From Symbiodinium natans (taxonomy: Eukaryota; Sar; Dinophyceae; Suessiales; Symbiodiniaceae), in NCBI GenBank assembly GCA_905221605.1, contig CAJNDS010000291.1, positions 167,545 to 231,544 of the forward strand: DNA of 64,000 nt, in the 5' to 3' direction. The notes beneath the pieces were generated by a model. The model did not search any database, was not told the DNA's origin, and saw only the letters and a program-made list of their open reading frames with translations. The translations under genes and the position numbers were made by a program. Shown here in pieces: positions 22,691-33,323 of this stretch. Each line of letters begins with the position of its first letter. Position 1 is the stretch's first letter.

Positions 22691-23845
22691 TGGAAAGGCT
22701 TGGAAGTTCTCAGGGGGTGGGTATTGCAAGGGCCCGGGCGTGGACTTTAAATCTAACAGCCCCACACCGAGGGTGGGGGGAACAAAGCCAAGTCTCGCAA
22801 CTCAATCTTAAACCCCCTCAATTCAAAAACCCAAAGCCACGAGTCAATCAAGGGTTACACCAAGTTGCGCCTTCAAACAACTTTGAGCCCCGAAGCCTGA
22901 AACTGCAGACTTTACAGCGCTGCCGAGCACCCGTCCTCAGGATCCCCATGGGTGGGGACCTGAGCCAGTGGGCTTCTTGCTTCTTCGGGGCGCAGGTTGT
23001 GCGGAGCTCCTGAGGGGCAGAGTAAGCCATCGAAGCCTCAAAGCTTCTCTAGTTTTCTGCAAAGCTTGTGGCAAAGGTCTTGGAGCACGGTAGCTTTCCT
23101 GCCGCCTGTCAGATGTTCTCAGAGATTTGGGGTTCTTGCATTCCGACTTTGACAAACTGGGCACAAGGATCAGGCACATTCAGGCAACCCCAACAAGGCG
23201 ATGCACCCACACATCTGCCACTTCAACAAAGACAGCAAGGTGCCAGAACAGCCGGCAACCTGTATATCCTACGCCCGGGCAATGATGAAACAACGTAAGA
23301 CATCATGCTGCTTCTAGACCCTGACCAAAGACGGAAGGCCTGCCATAGAAACTATCACTAGAGTCACTCGAACGCAAAAAAGACGCTTTGACTGCTCCGC
23401 GAGACACTCCCCCCCCCCCCAGATCTTCCCTCAAGACCCGGAGGTCCACACTCTCTCGTCTTCTCGGGGGCCTTACGATCCTTCTTGAGGGTTGAGCAAG
23501 TTTCGGCAGGCTCTCTTAGTGTTTCCCCCATCTCGCCATCTCAGAGCCATCTCCCCTTTTCTTGTAAAGGCCAAGGGGAAGAGAGACTCCCATGGCGGGC
23601 CTACGCCTCGGGTCTTGCGAACTTTTTAGAATAGCAGATCTCTGGTTTAAGCTGCTTTGGCTGCCCTGTGAGGACCAGACTCCATCTGTCATGAGTAGTA
23701 TGTGACCTGAGACAGGCGACCCACAGCTGCCTTCTACCACATCTGATATGACTGTAAGGCATCTGAAAGCCTCCACATGTCTCTTGGCAAGAAGCGCTTT
23801 ATTGCAGACTCCGCATTGCCGTGAATCTCGATCGCTTTGGTGCCT
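22691..23845. other. spacer between satellite and methyltransferase gene
   Basis: On the minus strand, 22960-23030 could be a short exon starting MAYSAPQELRTTCAPKK and ending at a GT donor, but nothing confirms it. A poly-C tract lies at 23407-23420. Two minus frames at 23516-23943 (for example TKAIEIHGNAESAIKRFL) are open but are not linked to a gene model. Confidence 0.3.
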
Positions 23846-25148
23846 CTAAGAAACTTTGAAGTCCACACCCACCCTGTACATGTTGGGTGAAATAGACTTG
23901 CGAGGAACTTTGCCACGCCACGTGATATCGACTCTTCTGGCACACATCTTCCTCATCGAGTCCAGGAGTTCGGTAGGTTCCCGCAGGAACTCCTCTCCGG
24001 ACTCGTGGTTGTAGAAGTGCAGTGTGCCGTTTGTTCGGATGGCCGCCACCAAGGGCTGCAAATTCTCAAGGGCCTGGAACTTCAGGAACGCACAGATGCG
24101 GTCGAACTGGCCCAGTCCTTCCACATCGAGGGGGGAGCGGCAAAGACTGGAGACCTTCCCTTCCAGCTTGTTGGTTCGGATGTTGGCCAAAGCAAACTCG
24201 TGCTTCACCTGCAAGGCTTCTCTCTGCCTGTCGATACTTGAGTTATTGCTCGGGAGTGGCTACGAGCACCTCCTGGTTCTGCACATTGCATCCCTAAACC
24301 CTAAACCCTAAACCCTAAACCCTAAACCCTGAACCCTAAACCCTGAACCCTGAACCCTGGACCCTGGACCCTGAACCCTAAACCCCACTGCCACCCCAAC
24401 CTCATCAGGCTCCAGGGCCACAACCTCGGAGCAGGCCGTGCGGGCCCCCACAAGGCAGGCTGTGAGGCCGATGCCTGAGCCCAGAACCTCGGGGGGCGTT
24501 CTTGGGTTTAGGGTTCAGGGTTCAGGGTTTAGGGTTGTTTAGGGTTTAGGGTTTTGGGTTTAGGGTTTTGGGTTTAGGGTTGCTGGAACCCATGGCTGGA
24601 ACCCCACAACTCACCCGTCTTGCTTCTGCAGCGTTCCAGAATCGAACCAAAATGTGGGATGTTCCCTGCAAGACTAACAGTCCTTAATTGGGAGTATAGC
24701 ACCCCCCGATCTATTCGGAAAAGGTTAGTATAAGCTGGGGGACATCCCAAACCAAAATAAAAAATGTTAAAAAAGGTTCCTTGCCTCAACAACAGCAAGG
24801 GAGCCAGGACGCGCTCCCCAGGTCGCACCAACTCACAGATGCGCTCGCGCTCGTGGGCGCCGCCCTGGCTCTTACTCAGTCGGCTCAAGCGCCGGCTCAG
24901 GTCCATGCTGAAGGCAAGGCTTGCCTCCTTGTACCTTGGTGCTGGGAGAGGCTTAAGGCTTAAGAGTACTTAGACATTGCTGGGCTTTTCTAGAAGGGAT
25001 GCGACCGCAGAAAAAGAAAAAATGCGCACACATGCGCCAATCCCCCTTGGGCACGTAATGTTGAGGTTGGGGTCGCCCGCCACGTAGCGCACTCCAGCCC
25101 GCTTCACGTCGCCCCCAACGCCCGCCGGCTCAAAGACCGTCACGGTGC
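23846..25148 (-). CDS. class I SAM methyltransferase, Trm5/TYW2 (Met-10+) type
   Basis: Four exons join in phase: 25148-25055, 24934-24805, 24487-24401 and 24208-23846 (stop). All acceptors are AG|G; donors are GT, GC, GT. The 5' end is missing. Order seen: TVTVFEPAGV and AGVRYVAGDPNL, then FSMDLSRRL and GGAHERERICELVRPGE leading into motif I (VLVLGSGIG), the acidic motif ALEPDE, the helix KHEFALANIRTNKLEGKV, a late strand GTLHFYNHESGEEF and the end SPNMYRVGVDFKVS. This matches the Trm5/TYW2 plan: FS...ER-RI, glycine motif, N-x-x-N-K-L, G-x-(I/L)-H-x-Y, and VK-S-P-DFKI at the C-terminus. These enzymes act on G37 of tRNA. Odd: the family's NLP motif reads AFLKF here, and motif I is GSGIG, not AGVG. 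Function could therefore have changed; a general FkbM-like methyltransferase is the alternative. Confidence 0.72.
24296..24385. repeat. telomere-like array inside an intron (CCCTAAA)
   Basis: Lies within the 24209-24400 intron of the methyltransferase gene, starting a few bases after its GT donor. Heptamers are CCCTAAA with CCCTGAA and CCCTGGA variants. Confidence 0.9.
24507..24582. repeat. telomere-like array inside an intron (TTTAGGG)
   Basis: Lies within the 24488-24804 intron of the methyltransferase gene and has the opposite orientation to the array at 24296-24385. Confidence 0.9.
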
Positions 25149-25249
25149 CTTGGACAAAAACTAAACAAAGCTGTGGTTCGGGCTTTAGGGTATGCTGTTC
25201 CTTGCATTCGCCCCTTACATGCTTCAATATTCCACGGAATCCTAGGTGC

Positions 25250-25690
25250 GCACATGGGGCTGCTTCAGGAGTTCCTGGGCACTCGCTGCCACGTCGAGGC
25301 CTTCCTCGCCAGTGCACTTTGATACAAGAAGAAATGGTCCCGGCCAGTGCATTGGCTCAACTTAAAAACCGCCATCAGCCCCACCAGCCCCACCAGCCCC
25401 CACCAGCCCCAAGTCCTGTGGCGTGAGGACGGCTACGTCCGCCATCATCTTGTGTTTCGGCCAAAGCTTCCGTTTTTCACACCTGGTCAAACCTTGTGTG
25501 CCAACTCCGAGAGCCATAATCGAAAAGATTAAACACAAAACAGTGAATGAGAGCCTTAAAGCCTACAAAAGGCCGCGCAACACCATTCTCAACCCAAAGC
25601 GGTAGCTACAAAAGCCCACTGCTGGACCCTACTTGCCTCTACTTGCCTCCCTAAACCCTAAACCCTAAACCCTAAACCCTAAACCCTAAG
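25250..25690. repeat. minisatellite and telomere-like array upstream of the methyltransferase
   Basis: The 9-bp unit CAGCCCCAC is repeated about four times at 25377-25412, and six CCCTAAA heptamers lie at 25650-25690. A minus-strand block at about 25255-25320 (GEEGLDVAASAQELLKQPHV) could be an earlier exon of the methyltransferase gene, but phases were not reconciled. Confidence 0.6.
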
Positions 25691-26600
25691 AAAAGTAGAG
25701 CTAAGGACACTCCCAGGCAGCGGGGCATCGGCCGCCGGAAGCGGCGCACCTCCTGAGGGTCGAACCCGATCTTCCCATCGTACCTTTCGAGAGAAAGGCA
25801 ACAGGGGTTTAGGGTTTTTTTGCCACCCGACTAGCCACGGCAAAGCGGGGTAAATTGGTCGGAGGAACGGAAAAAGGACACCCAATAGGCACACGCCAGC
25901 TGCCCAGGGATATTGCCAGGAAGGCATTAAGGGTAGGAAATTGGCGGTGGGTTCATTCGGGAGAGATCAATGTTCCCAGACCAACATGCACCAACACCAG
26001 ATGAGCAACGACGGCTAATGATCCCCCCCAGCGGAACCCAGTCTTGGTATGTTTCCTTGGGGCACCCCCCCTTCGGAAAGAGCAAGAGCCCTGTTCGCGA
26101 TCCTCCGTCACAAAAAAGGGTTAGAGCACAGTACAGCCAGTGCAGCCAGTAAATATAGCTTGAAACACCGAGTACGGGGATCGCCACCTCAGAGCTCGCC
26201 TGCTTTGTACACACTAAGCCTTACCGTCCCTCGCCAAGTTACCTCCAGATGTATTGCAGACTAGCAACGGGGACTTACCAGTAAGGGTTAACCAGGGAGG
26301 GAACTGTCATGGCTCGGATGTCAGTAAGGACTACGTCACGTCCCTTCACTACACCGCTATGCTTACAAGAGGGTCCGCTCGGCAGCCTAGTTCAATTTTC
26401 AAATGTCCGGCTGCGCTTTCAAAGGAGCCAGACCTCTCAGAAATGTTCCTGCCTGACTTCCCGGATTCTTGGGTTGTGGAATGGATGAGATGTGTGCACG
26501 CCTGTGGCCCATGTCATGTGATGCATCCGAGGTTGGGGAATCCGGGCCAGGCGCGGCTCAGTGCCCAGCTTGAAATGGGGGTGGCCCCCTGGGCTAGCTC
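25691..26600. other. no recognised gene
   Basis: The base composition changes near here, with fewer GAAGCC-type words and more mixed sequence like the retroelement region. Open frames at 25927-26214 minus and 26254-26685 plus have no motif. Confidence 0.4.
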
Positions 26601-26609
26601 TGCTTGCAC

Positions 26610-26880
26610 CGTGAGTTTTGAATTACGAATTACGAAGTGCAAATTGTCGATTAGGCCGTGGCCCCAGGGCTCTGGAATGCACTAATTACAAATTAGGGTG
26701 CGCGGATTTTGTGTCGTACTAGTGGCACCAATTACGAATTAAAGTGCACGACTTCGTCGGTCGAATTAGTTGCATATCGGCAGGGTAATTACTACTTAGA
26801 CGGACTCCCAGCACTAAATTAGGAATTGACATGCAAGTGCAGTTGTGAATTGTAGTGCGACCCGGGAAGGAAGGGGGGGG
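26610..26880. repeat. ATTACGAATT motif cluster, left
   Basis: Many copies of AATTACGAATTA-like words are separated by 15-50 bp of unrelated sequence (for example GAATTACGAATTACGAAGTG near 26619). A second cluster lies at 31265-31425. Confidence 0.8.
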
Positions 26881-27297
26881 CGGCTACTGAATTAGAGTTA
26901 CCGTCTAGGCACGCCTGTGGCCAGTGCATGGGCTGGTAGATTCTTTGGCCTCCCCCCCCTTTCAGACTTACAAACCCTTTCAGACTTACAAACTTGGCTG
27001 CAATCCGTTGTGGCTCACAGTTCTACCGTCGGAAGCAGTAGGAGGCAGCTGATATGTACCGGCGTCCTGAGCGCCGTGCCATTGGTCTCTGCCAGTAGGA
27101 TGTCAGGATCCCGACTTTGCGGCATAGGGCCCAAGCCATTCTGGAATGACAGTATCGCCGCATGTCCCACGTCATTGTTGAGGTGCTGGCAGTTGTGTGG
27201 GATGTGCGCGGTCGTCATTGCAATAAGCTCACGACACTTCCTGTCCAGATCACCTCAGGGTGGCCGAATGTCCCAACTGACTCGCTGGGGGTGTAGT

Positions 27298-27800
27298 TCA
27301 CATCCCAAGGTCCAAGGTCTGCAGGTTGTCAGGCAAGGTCTGATTCTCCCAGCTCTGCTTGAAGTCGTGTCCAAGGCTTAAGGACTGTAAGTTGTCAGGC
27401 AGAGCAGTATGCTTGAGGTGCCAGCGAAGACAGCCCGTGACTCTCCAGGGTGGGATGCCTCTCCGCATCATCTTCCACTGCGCTCTGTGCCAGTCGTGTC
27501 GGGCCATGGCTTCAGCAGGTGAGTTGCAGGTTGTCAGGCAAGGCCTTATCCTCCCAGCTCTGCTTGAAGTCATGTCCAAAGCTTAAGGACTGTAAGTTGT
27601 CCGTCAGGGCAGTATTCTCGAGGTGCCAGCGAAGACAGTCCCTGACGCTCCAGGGTGGGATGTCTCTCAGCATCATCGTCCACTGCATTCTGCGCCAGTC
27701 GTGTCGGGCCAAGCTTAAGGACTGTAAGTTGTCAGGCAGAGCAGTATTCTCGAGGTGCTAGCGAAGACAATCCGTGACGCTCCTGGGTGGGGTGTCTCGC
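27298..27800 (-). pseudogene. leucine-rich-repeat (FNIP-like) gene remnant
   Basis: Translated on the minus strand, 22-residue repeats appear: LPDNLQSLSLGHDFKQSWEN, then TLPDNLQTLDLG. This is the LPxxLxxLxxGxxFNQ pattern of FNIP-type leucine-rich repeats. The DNA itself is duplicated: a block starting CTTAAGGACTGTAAGTTGTC recurs at about 27377, 27582 and 27714, the last pair lacking about 70 bp of the unit. Stops and frame changes between blocks leave no long gene. It is probably a decayed or retroposed fragment; an expressed multi-exon gene cannot be excluded. The 26900-27297 stretch upstream on the plus strand has no supportable gene. Confidence 0.55.
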
Positions 27801-28139
27801 AGCACCATCGTCCACTGCGCTCGGCGTCAGTCGTGTCGGGCCATGGCTTCAGCAGGCGAGTTGTCAACATCTTATCATATTAGAGTAATACACGTAAGAG
27901 GTTAAGGTCGGGGGTTAGGGGAGATAGACAGTAAGGAGGTCAGTAGAGGGGGGAGTGGGAGAGTCGAGGCGGAGAGAAAAGTGAGCTGGTCCAGGGCGTG
28001 GTTATGTGTTCTCTTTGTTGTCAACCCTCCCCTGTCGTTTGTTTGTCAATCCTTCCCTGTCGGTCTGGGCGAGGTCGGTTTTTTTTTTTTTGGCGCAATC
28101 CAGTGTGGTGCAGCCGTCGTCGTCGATGTATGTTGCTCT

Positions 28140-28640
28140 TCCCACGCTTGTGCCGGCATGGCGGTGGCGGGAGCCCGTAAGGACAGTACATGGCTGTAAG
28201 GTACATCACAGCGTACAGGCCATGTCACGACATCACAGCACGCAGGTACTGACATGACTGGTATGTCTTGGCATGGCGGCGGCTGGAGCCTTTAAGAACA
28301 GCATACTAGCCATGTCACAACGTCGCAACATGTGGGTACTGACATGACTGGCATGTATTTGGCTCGGCGGTGGCTGGAGCCTTTAAGAGCAGCACGTGAC
28401 CGAAAGTGACTTCATGACACCGTAGCATGTATAGAACAGCACGACATCCTCAGGTATTCCCATACTGCCGGGCGGCATTTGCCATAGGCTAGGTTTTTTT
28501 TTTTGGGCGGGTAACGGCGCAAACCTTCAGGGTGCAGCCTTCTTCGTCGATGCGTTTCGTAGTGTCAGCAGGCATGGCGGTGGCGGAAGCCCTTAAGGAC
28601 AGCACATGACTGTTGGACATGGTGCATATGCAGGGCACAA
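28140..28640. repeat. diverged ~100-bp tandem repeats
   Basis: Four or more diverged copies carry GGCATGGCGGTGGCGG, AGCC(T/C)(T/G)TAAGGACAG, CATGTCACGACATC and GGTACTGACATGACTGG in the same order. There is no coding signal. The flanking 27800-28140 and 28640-29125 also show none, apart from T-runs at 28080-28092 and 28494-28504. Confidence 0.7.
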
Positions 28641-29125
28641 CATGACATGGTCGCACGCAGGGGACAACATGAATCTGCCACATCGTCTCACTAAATGCGA
28701 GGCAGAGCGGCGGTGGGAGCCTGTAACATCATTCGATATTACGTCAAGCCACGGCTGTGATCACATGCAGGCGTGCAGAGGCAATGCCGTGTTGTAGGGT
28801 ATTTGGGTCACGGCCAAATTGGTCATTGCATCCTACCTTGAGTTAGGGCGAATTAGCAACCTCATCCCCTCTGGGTCAGGTGGGAGGGGCGTGTCAGCGA
28901 TCTCTGCTCGGCAGTGTTGCCGGCATCGTTTTGGCTCTCTTGAGGGGGGGGATGGGGGTTGGGGTTGTTTGAGGTTGTTCCACTTCCAGCCGGGCCATGC
29001 GGCGAGGTCCATCCCTACCCTCATGCATGGCGGCCCCCGTCATGCAGCTGCTTTGGGACTGTTCACGCAGTGCTCCAAGCCAAGGCACTCCATTCTCGAG
29101 GTCCCTCTGATCATCCGCTAAGAGC

Positions 29126-29959
29126 CTAGTGATGAACCGGTGACGGGGGCTTGAGGCGGCCTGTGTTGCGGAGACCTGAAGCTTGAGGCTCATCCTCCGA
29201 GCTGGAGATTTCTTGGGGGGGGCGTCTTTCCTGCAGCTCGGGCTGGGGGGGGCGCTCCTGTTGGACAGCTCTGGTTCTAGCTATCAGGTTAGGGATGGAG
29301 AGTTGTACGGTGCCTGGTCGGACCAGGTTGTGCCTGAACCTGCTCAGCTGGGCTGGGGTCGGGAGTGCAAACCCCTGTGTGAGGAGGAGAGATCTAAGTT
29401 CAACGGAGAGGGTCTTTACATTGCGGGGAGTAAACGCAATGAGAGTTAGGCGTCTACGTCCCGTCCACGGCATGGCCCCATGAAGTAGAAGGTTGGATGT
29501 GAATATCGCAGGGTGAGGGAAGAGGGAGTACGCTTTACCCTGAACTCGTCTACCTTCATGTTCTCTCTCTACCGTCCCCTCTGGGTGTTCTATCCACAGT
29601 TCACCGCCTTCATGGTCAGTTAGGCTAATTGCGATGGAAGGGACATGCGAGTTCTGTACATCTTTGTGCAGCCCTCTCATAGACCCCTCACGAATCGTAA
29701 CACTGCAAAAGGGAATCCCCGTATAGAGACTACGTACAAAGCTTGTAACCGCCTGCGTGGTGCACGGCACATCGTACGTATTGTTTATGGGCGCCATTGA
29801 GCTTCTCGGGCTCGCCCCTGACACGAAAGACCGTCCTCCTGTCGGCCCCTGTTTGCATTGGCGGGGCATGGTATCCCACAGTTCCACAATGTTTTCCCTG
29901 CATATGGGCCCCGATTCCCTGATCATGTGGAAGGCCCTTTCCTCCAGTTGTTCCACCAT
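29126..29959 (-). CDS. 2-oxoglutarate/Fe(II)-dependent oxygenase
   Basis: 277 residues, starting at the first ATG after an in-frame stop. The jelly-roll iron site is visible: H98-x-D100 in GLHKDVQNSHVPS, distal H160 in NLLLHGAMPW, and an arginine cluster (168-170) followed by RLTLIAFTPR that would hold 2-oxoglutarate. Between them GGELWIE is the typical strand-turn-strand. The last 80 residues are proline/glutamine-rich and probably disordered. Family members hydroxylate proteins or demethylate nucleic acids (AlkB); the substrate here is unknown. Its position 3' of retroelement ORFs suggests it is cargo of the element, perhaps for repair or modification of its RNA, which is inference. The three metal ligands are intact, so the enzyme could be active. 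Confidence 0.75.
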   Translation of the reverse strand: MVEQLEERAFHMIRESGPICRENIVELWDTMPRQCKQGPTGGRSFVSGASPRSSMAPINNTYDVPCTTQAVTSFVRSLYTGIPFCSVTIREGSMRGLHKDVQNSHVPSIAISLTDHEGGELWIEHPEGTVEREHEGRRVQGKAYSLFPHPAIFTSNLLLHGAMPWTGRRRLTLIAFTPRNVKTLSVELRSLLLTQGFALPTPAQLSRFRHNLVRPGTVQLSIPNLIARTRAVQQERPPQPELQERRPPQEISSSEDEPQASGLRNTGRLKPPSPVHH

Positions 29960-31264
29960 GACACCTGTCGAAGTTGAACCTGGTTTGAGGCTCTTTTTGT
30001 CAAAGTCTGAAGTTTGTTTAGGGTCCCTTTGTTCTTGCTTCTAGGCCCACCGACCCCCTGCTCCTATATCTTTGTGGCTAACACAGTGGCGGAAGGTGGG
30101 TCAGATTGAGGAAGCGAGAGCGAGGGAGGGGCGAGTCATGGGGGTGCAGGAATGCGCGTGTTGAGATGAAATTGTCGATATGGCCTGTTTTCTGGAGCAC
30201 AACCTTCCGCTAGGAGCATCATAGGGAACCGTTTTAGGGCCTTATTGTCCGAGCAGTATCCCGCCAACCTCAAAGTCCAAAGTCCAATGTAGACCCCAAA
30301 AGCCTGCACCTTGCGGAAACGAAGAGACGTATGGATTAGGAGTGGTTTGATCCTATTCGGGGATGCTGCTCAGTGGTGGCTCGGGCAATGGGGTATGAAC
30401 GGTTGGATATACATACATACCAACAACAGCTTGATTAGAGTCAATTCAGGTTGGGGGTGCAGACATTGGTGGTTTGGGCTAGGGTGTTTATGGGAGGGTA
30501 GTGGGGGAACTAAGGTAAACACCGGTTCGTAGTTTATTAGGGCACTACAGGGTAGGAGGCACGGGGGTAAGGCAAGGGGGTATGGTTCGCAAGTATCCGA
30601 GCATGTCCGGGGATTACGGGGCCAGGGGCACAGGAAGGAGAGAGTAGTGGGCTTTGGATAGTTGAGCGAAGGTTTTTTTTTTTTTTTCGGGGCGGGGGGA
30701 AAGGGAAGGTGTTGAAGGCTGTCACTTTGAGGCGTTGCGGTCTTGAGGGTACGCAAAGTCGAGCACAGCTGGTGATTTTATGGTGGTGGGGCAGGTGCTT
30801 CAGGTTAGGGTTTTACATGGCAAGATCATGCAGTGTACCTCAGTTGCATTCATCGTACAAGTGCGAAGGTTTGTGGGGGGGGGGGGGGGGGTAGGTAGGA
30901 GCCGGGGGTGGGGGTGCCTTTCACGCTCTTTTTAGCTGCACTCATCTCAGCACGAATCCAGCGGCAGGATTAGTTTGCTATCTGGGACAGAGTGTTGGAG
31001 TATACCAGGGAGTAGAGGAGGATTAAGCCTAGGCCTAAGTGGGGGGAGGAGGGGGGGGGGGCAAAAGGTCGTGTCAGGTACTGCCCCAGGGCCTTTCCGA
31101 CTGTGGTTGAATTACGTGCAGTACGACATCATCCCTTAGGGGGGGCCTTCTTGTACTTCTACACAATGAAGCGTCCAAGTCAGCAAAACAAGTCAGCAAA
31201 AGGCAAAGGTATTTAGGGCATTGGGATGGAAGGACCCCTCTTCACGTTCTCAGCACAGAGTCGC

Positions 31265-31425
31265 ATTGGCTAATTACAAATTAGGATGCTGTGTAATTAT
31301 GAATTCGGAGGCCGGCATGTCGGCTGAAATTACGAATTGGAAGCTGGTTGAATTACGAATGCAGGTCGAATTACGAATTGGCCCCTTTCAGAGGGGGTTT
31401 GTGGGTAATCATTCTGAATTAGTCG
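31265..31425. repeat. ATTACGAATT motif cluster, right
   Basis: Repeated AATTACGAATT / AATTACAAATT words like those at 26610-26880, about 4.7 kb away. The two clusters bracket the oxygenase gene and its non-coding flanks. Confidence 0.8.
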
Positions 31426-31543
31426 TCGGATAAGGCCTATGCAAAACGTGGAAGGTTGCTGGCGTGCAAGATTCAGGACGTGGCATAGCATACGGAAGCC
31501 CCTTACCAGGCTTTCGCACTATGCCGTCGCTATGGCTTCGCCA

Positions 31544-32614
31544 TTACTGTCCAGGTGCAGGGGTTATGTAATCAAGGGCCGCCCGGAGGGCTTCAGCTCG
31601 TTGCGCTGGGGACATCGGTCCCGGCGGGACCATGGGCCCTTGTTGGGTTTGCGAAACCTGTGGCGGGGGCTGAGGATACGGCTGATTCACAAGCGGAGCT
31701 ATCTGAATGGGCCTGACGCTGGGGAGCCCTCCCGGGATCGGAGACATCATGTCTGCCATGCGGGGGTCCTGCATGTTAGGCGCCAGGGGTGCGAATTGTC
31801 CTTGCCCCCTCATCTGGCGGGCACCCATGCGGTCAAGCATCTCCTTGAGGACATCGAAGATGGCATCCCATTTCTGCTCATTGGCAGCTGTCTGGTTCTC
31901 CTGACGACCCAGCCGGCCTGTCATGTCCTTGAGGATGTCGTAGATGGCTTCGTGTTTCTGCTCATGGGCATGGGCCTGGTTCTCCTGGCGACCAAGCTTG
32001 CCCACCAGGTTAACCAAGCTTGTTTCCTGGCCATCCACTCTTTCTGTCAGGTCAGTGAGGGCCTCTTTGATCTCCGCAAGGAGGAGCCCCAGCTTGCCCA
32101 TGTCATCCACACGCTTGACTTGCCATCCTCGCGGCTCCTGGGCGTCCGTCCTGTGGAGGATGCTGTCGAGGGATTCTTTCATGCCCTTCATGTAGGAGTG
32201 GTTCCCTTTGAGCTGCGAGTTGAGGGTGCCATGCGATGAGGCTGCTTCCGAGGACGCTTTGTCAAAGCCCTGAGATACACGGCTATTCAGGAGTTTGATG
32301 TCCGCCTGGATTTGGAGGGTCTGGTCCTGGATGGTCTGCAGGGTCTGAGCCAGCTTGGAAAGGTCATCTCGGCATTCCTTCAGTTCCGGGCTTGTTGTAG
32401 AGCTTGTTGTCGACCCCGGGCTTGTGGTGGCTGTTCCCAGGGCCCCCTGAACGTGTTGTTGAAATTTCTTGCGCAGCAAGCTGGGTTGCCGCCACAAGCT
32501 TGACGCGAACCTCCTCGATCTGGGCCTTGAGGGCTGCGAAGTTGGCGGTGAGGTCCGGAGGACTGGCCACCAGCTTGGACATATCCTGGAAGCTCTGCTT
32601 GAATTCGGCCACAA
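31544..32614 (-). CDS. coiled-coil, proline-rich retroelement ORF (second frame)
   Basis: The credible part runs from about 32450 down to the stop at 31544. It has heptad-rich helices (ELKECRDDLSKLAQTLQ, and two copies of a KLGRQENQ-type motif in LVGKLGRQENQAHAHEQKH and TGRLGRQENQTAANEQKW), then a proline/glutamine-rich tail. The first 50 residues from the ATG at 32614 are shadow translation of the overlapping frame. It continues the coiled coil of the 32364-33323 ORF after a frame change near 32340-32470. This suggests one ancestral protein of about 600 residues that is split by an indel or read by frameshifting. The function is unknown; it could be a Gag-like or ORF1-like assembly protein. 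Confidence 0.55.
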   Translation of the reverse strand: MWPNSSRASRICPSWWPVLRTSPPTSQPSRPRSRRFASSLWRQPSLLRKKFQQHVQGALGTATTSPGSTTSSTTSPELKECRDDLSKLAQTLQTIQDQTLQIQADIKLLNSRVSQGFDKASSEAASSHGTLNSQLKGNHSYMKGMKESLDSILHRTDAQEPRGWQVKRVDDMGKLGLLLAEIKEALTDLTERVDGQETSLVNLVGKLGRQENQAHAHEQKHEAIYDILKDMTGRLGRQENQTAANEQKWDAIFDVLKEMLDRMGARQMRGQGQFAPLAPNMQDPRMADMMSPIPGGLPSVRPIQIAPLVNQPYPQPPPQVSQTQQGPMVPPGPMSPAQRAEALRAALDYITPAPGQ

Positions 32615-33323
32615 GCTTGTTTCTGCTGCCTTCTATCTGCGATGTGATGGCCGAGAACTTGGTCTTGAGGTCCGCCTCCTGGAAAGCTTGCTTGATCTCC
32701 GATAGGACCTTGGTCTTGGATGTCTCAAGCTGGGTCGTCATGGTTGCCAGCGTAGCCTTGACATCCATTTCCTGGAAGGTCTGGAGAAGGTTTGTGAGGA
32801 GGACTTTGACGTTCTCGACTTTCTCCAAGATCGGCTTCAAGTACGTGTCAGCCAAGGGCGCGACCATGTCGTGCAGCGGGGCAAGGTAGTCCAGGAGGGT
32901 TTGGGTCTGGGCCCTTGGGTCGGCAGCGGACTCTTTTTCTTCTTCGGCTTGACCACCCAGAGTTCGCCTGGCTCCTTTACTGCGTCCACAGCACTTCGGT
33001 AGGGAGGCGCGGCCATAGACCCATTTGCAGCAAAGTTCCAAGAGGTCATAGAGCGTTCCAAGGCACACTCGTGTTGTCTTCATGATGAAGGGGAGGAGCA
33101 GCGTAGCCAAGACGCCGACGGTCACTGGCAGTAGTGACTTCACCATGGGGCTGAGCTCAAGCGCCTCCATCCACGACCGCGGTTCGGGTTGGGGCATCAT
33201 GGCTGCACAAAGCAAAGGCAGCAAGAAGAACTTTGAAGGGAGCAAAGCTACCAGAGATCTGTACGAGCCACGGCAGTGCGTCCGCATTTGCCAATTTCCG
33301 GGCCGCCCCGCCCCCCCCCCCAT
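32364..33323 (-). CDS. membrane-anchored coiled-coil retroelement ORF (first frame)
   Basis: 319 residues, with a translation start probably at MMPQPEPRSWMEAL (residue 42) or at the upstream ATG. A hydrophobic stretch (about residues 60-85: MVKSLLPVTVGVLATLLLPF) predicts a membrane segment, followed by a cysteine-containing basic patch (CCGRSKGARR). A long amphipathic series then repeats the theme TxxxLETSKTKVLSEIKQAF / QIEGSRNKLVAEFKQSFQDM about every 30 residues. From about residue 285 the translation loses character, where the next frame takes over. No catalytic motif is present, and I do not recognise the family. A membrane anchor is unusual for a LINE-associated protein. Confidence 0.5.
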   Translation of the reverse strand: MGGGAGRPGNWQMRTHCRGSYRSLVALLPSKFFLLPLLCAAMMPQPEPRSWMEALELSPMVKSLLPVTVGVLATLLLPFIMKTTRVCLGTLYDLLELCCKWVYGRASLPKCCGRSKGARRTLGGQAEEEKESAADPRAQTQTLLDYLAPLHDMVAPLADTYLKPILEKVENVKVLLTNLLQTFQEMDVKATLATMTTQLETSKTKVLSEIKQAFQEADLKTKFSAITSQIEGSRNKLVAEFKQSFQDMSKLVASPPDLTANFAALKAQIEEVRVKLVAATQLAAQEISTTRSGGPGNSHHKPGVDNKLYNKPGTEGMPR

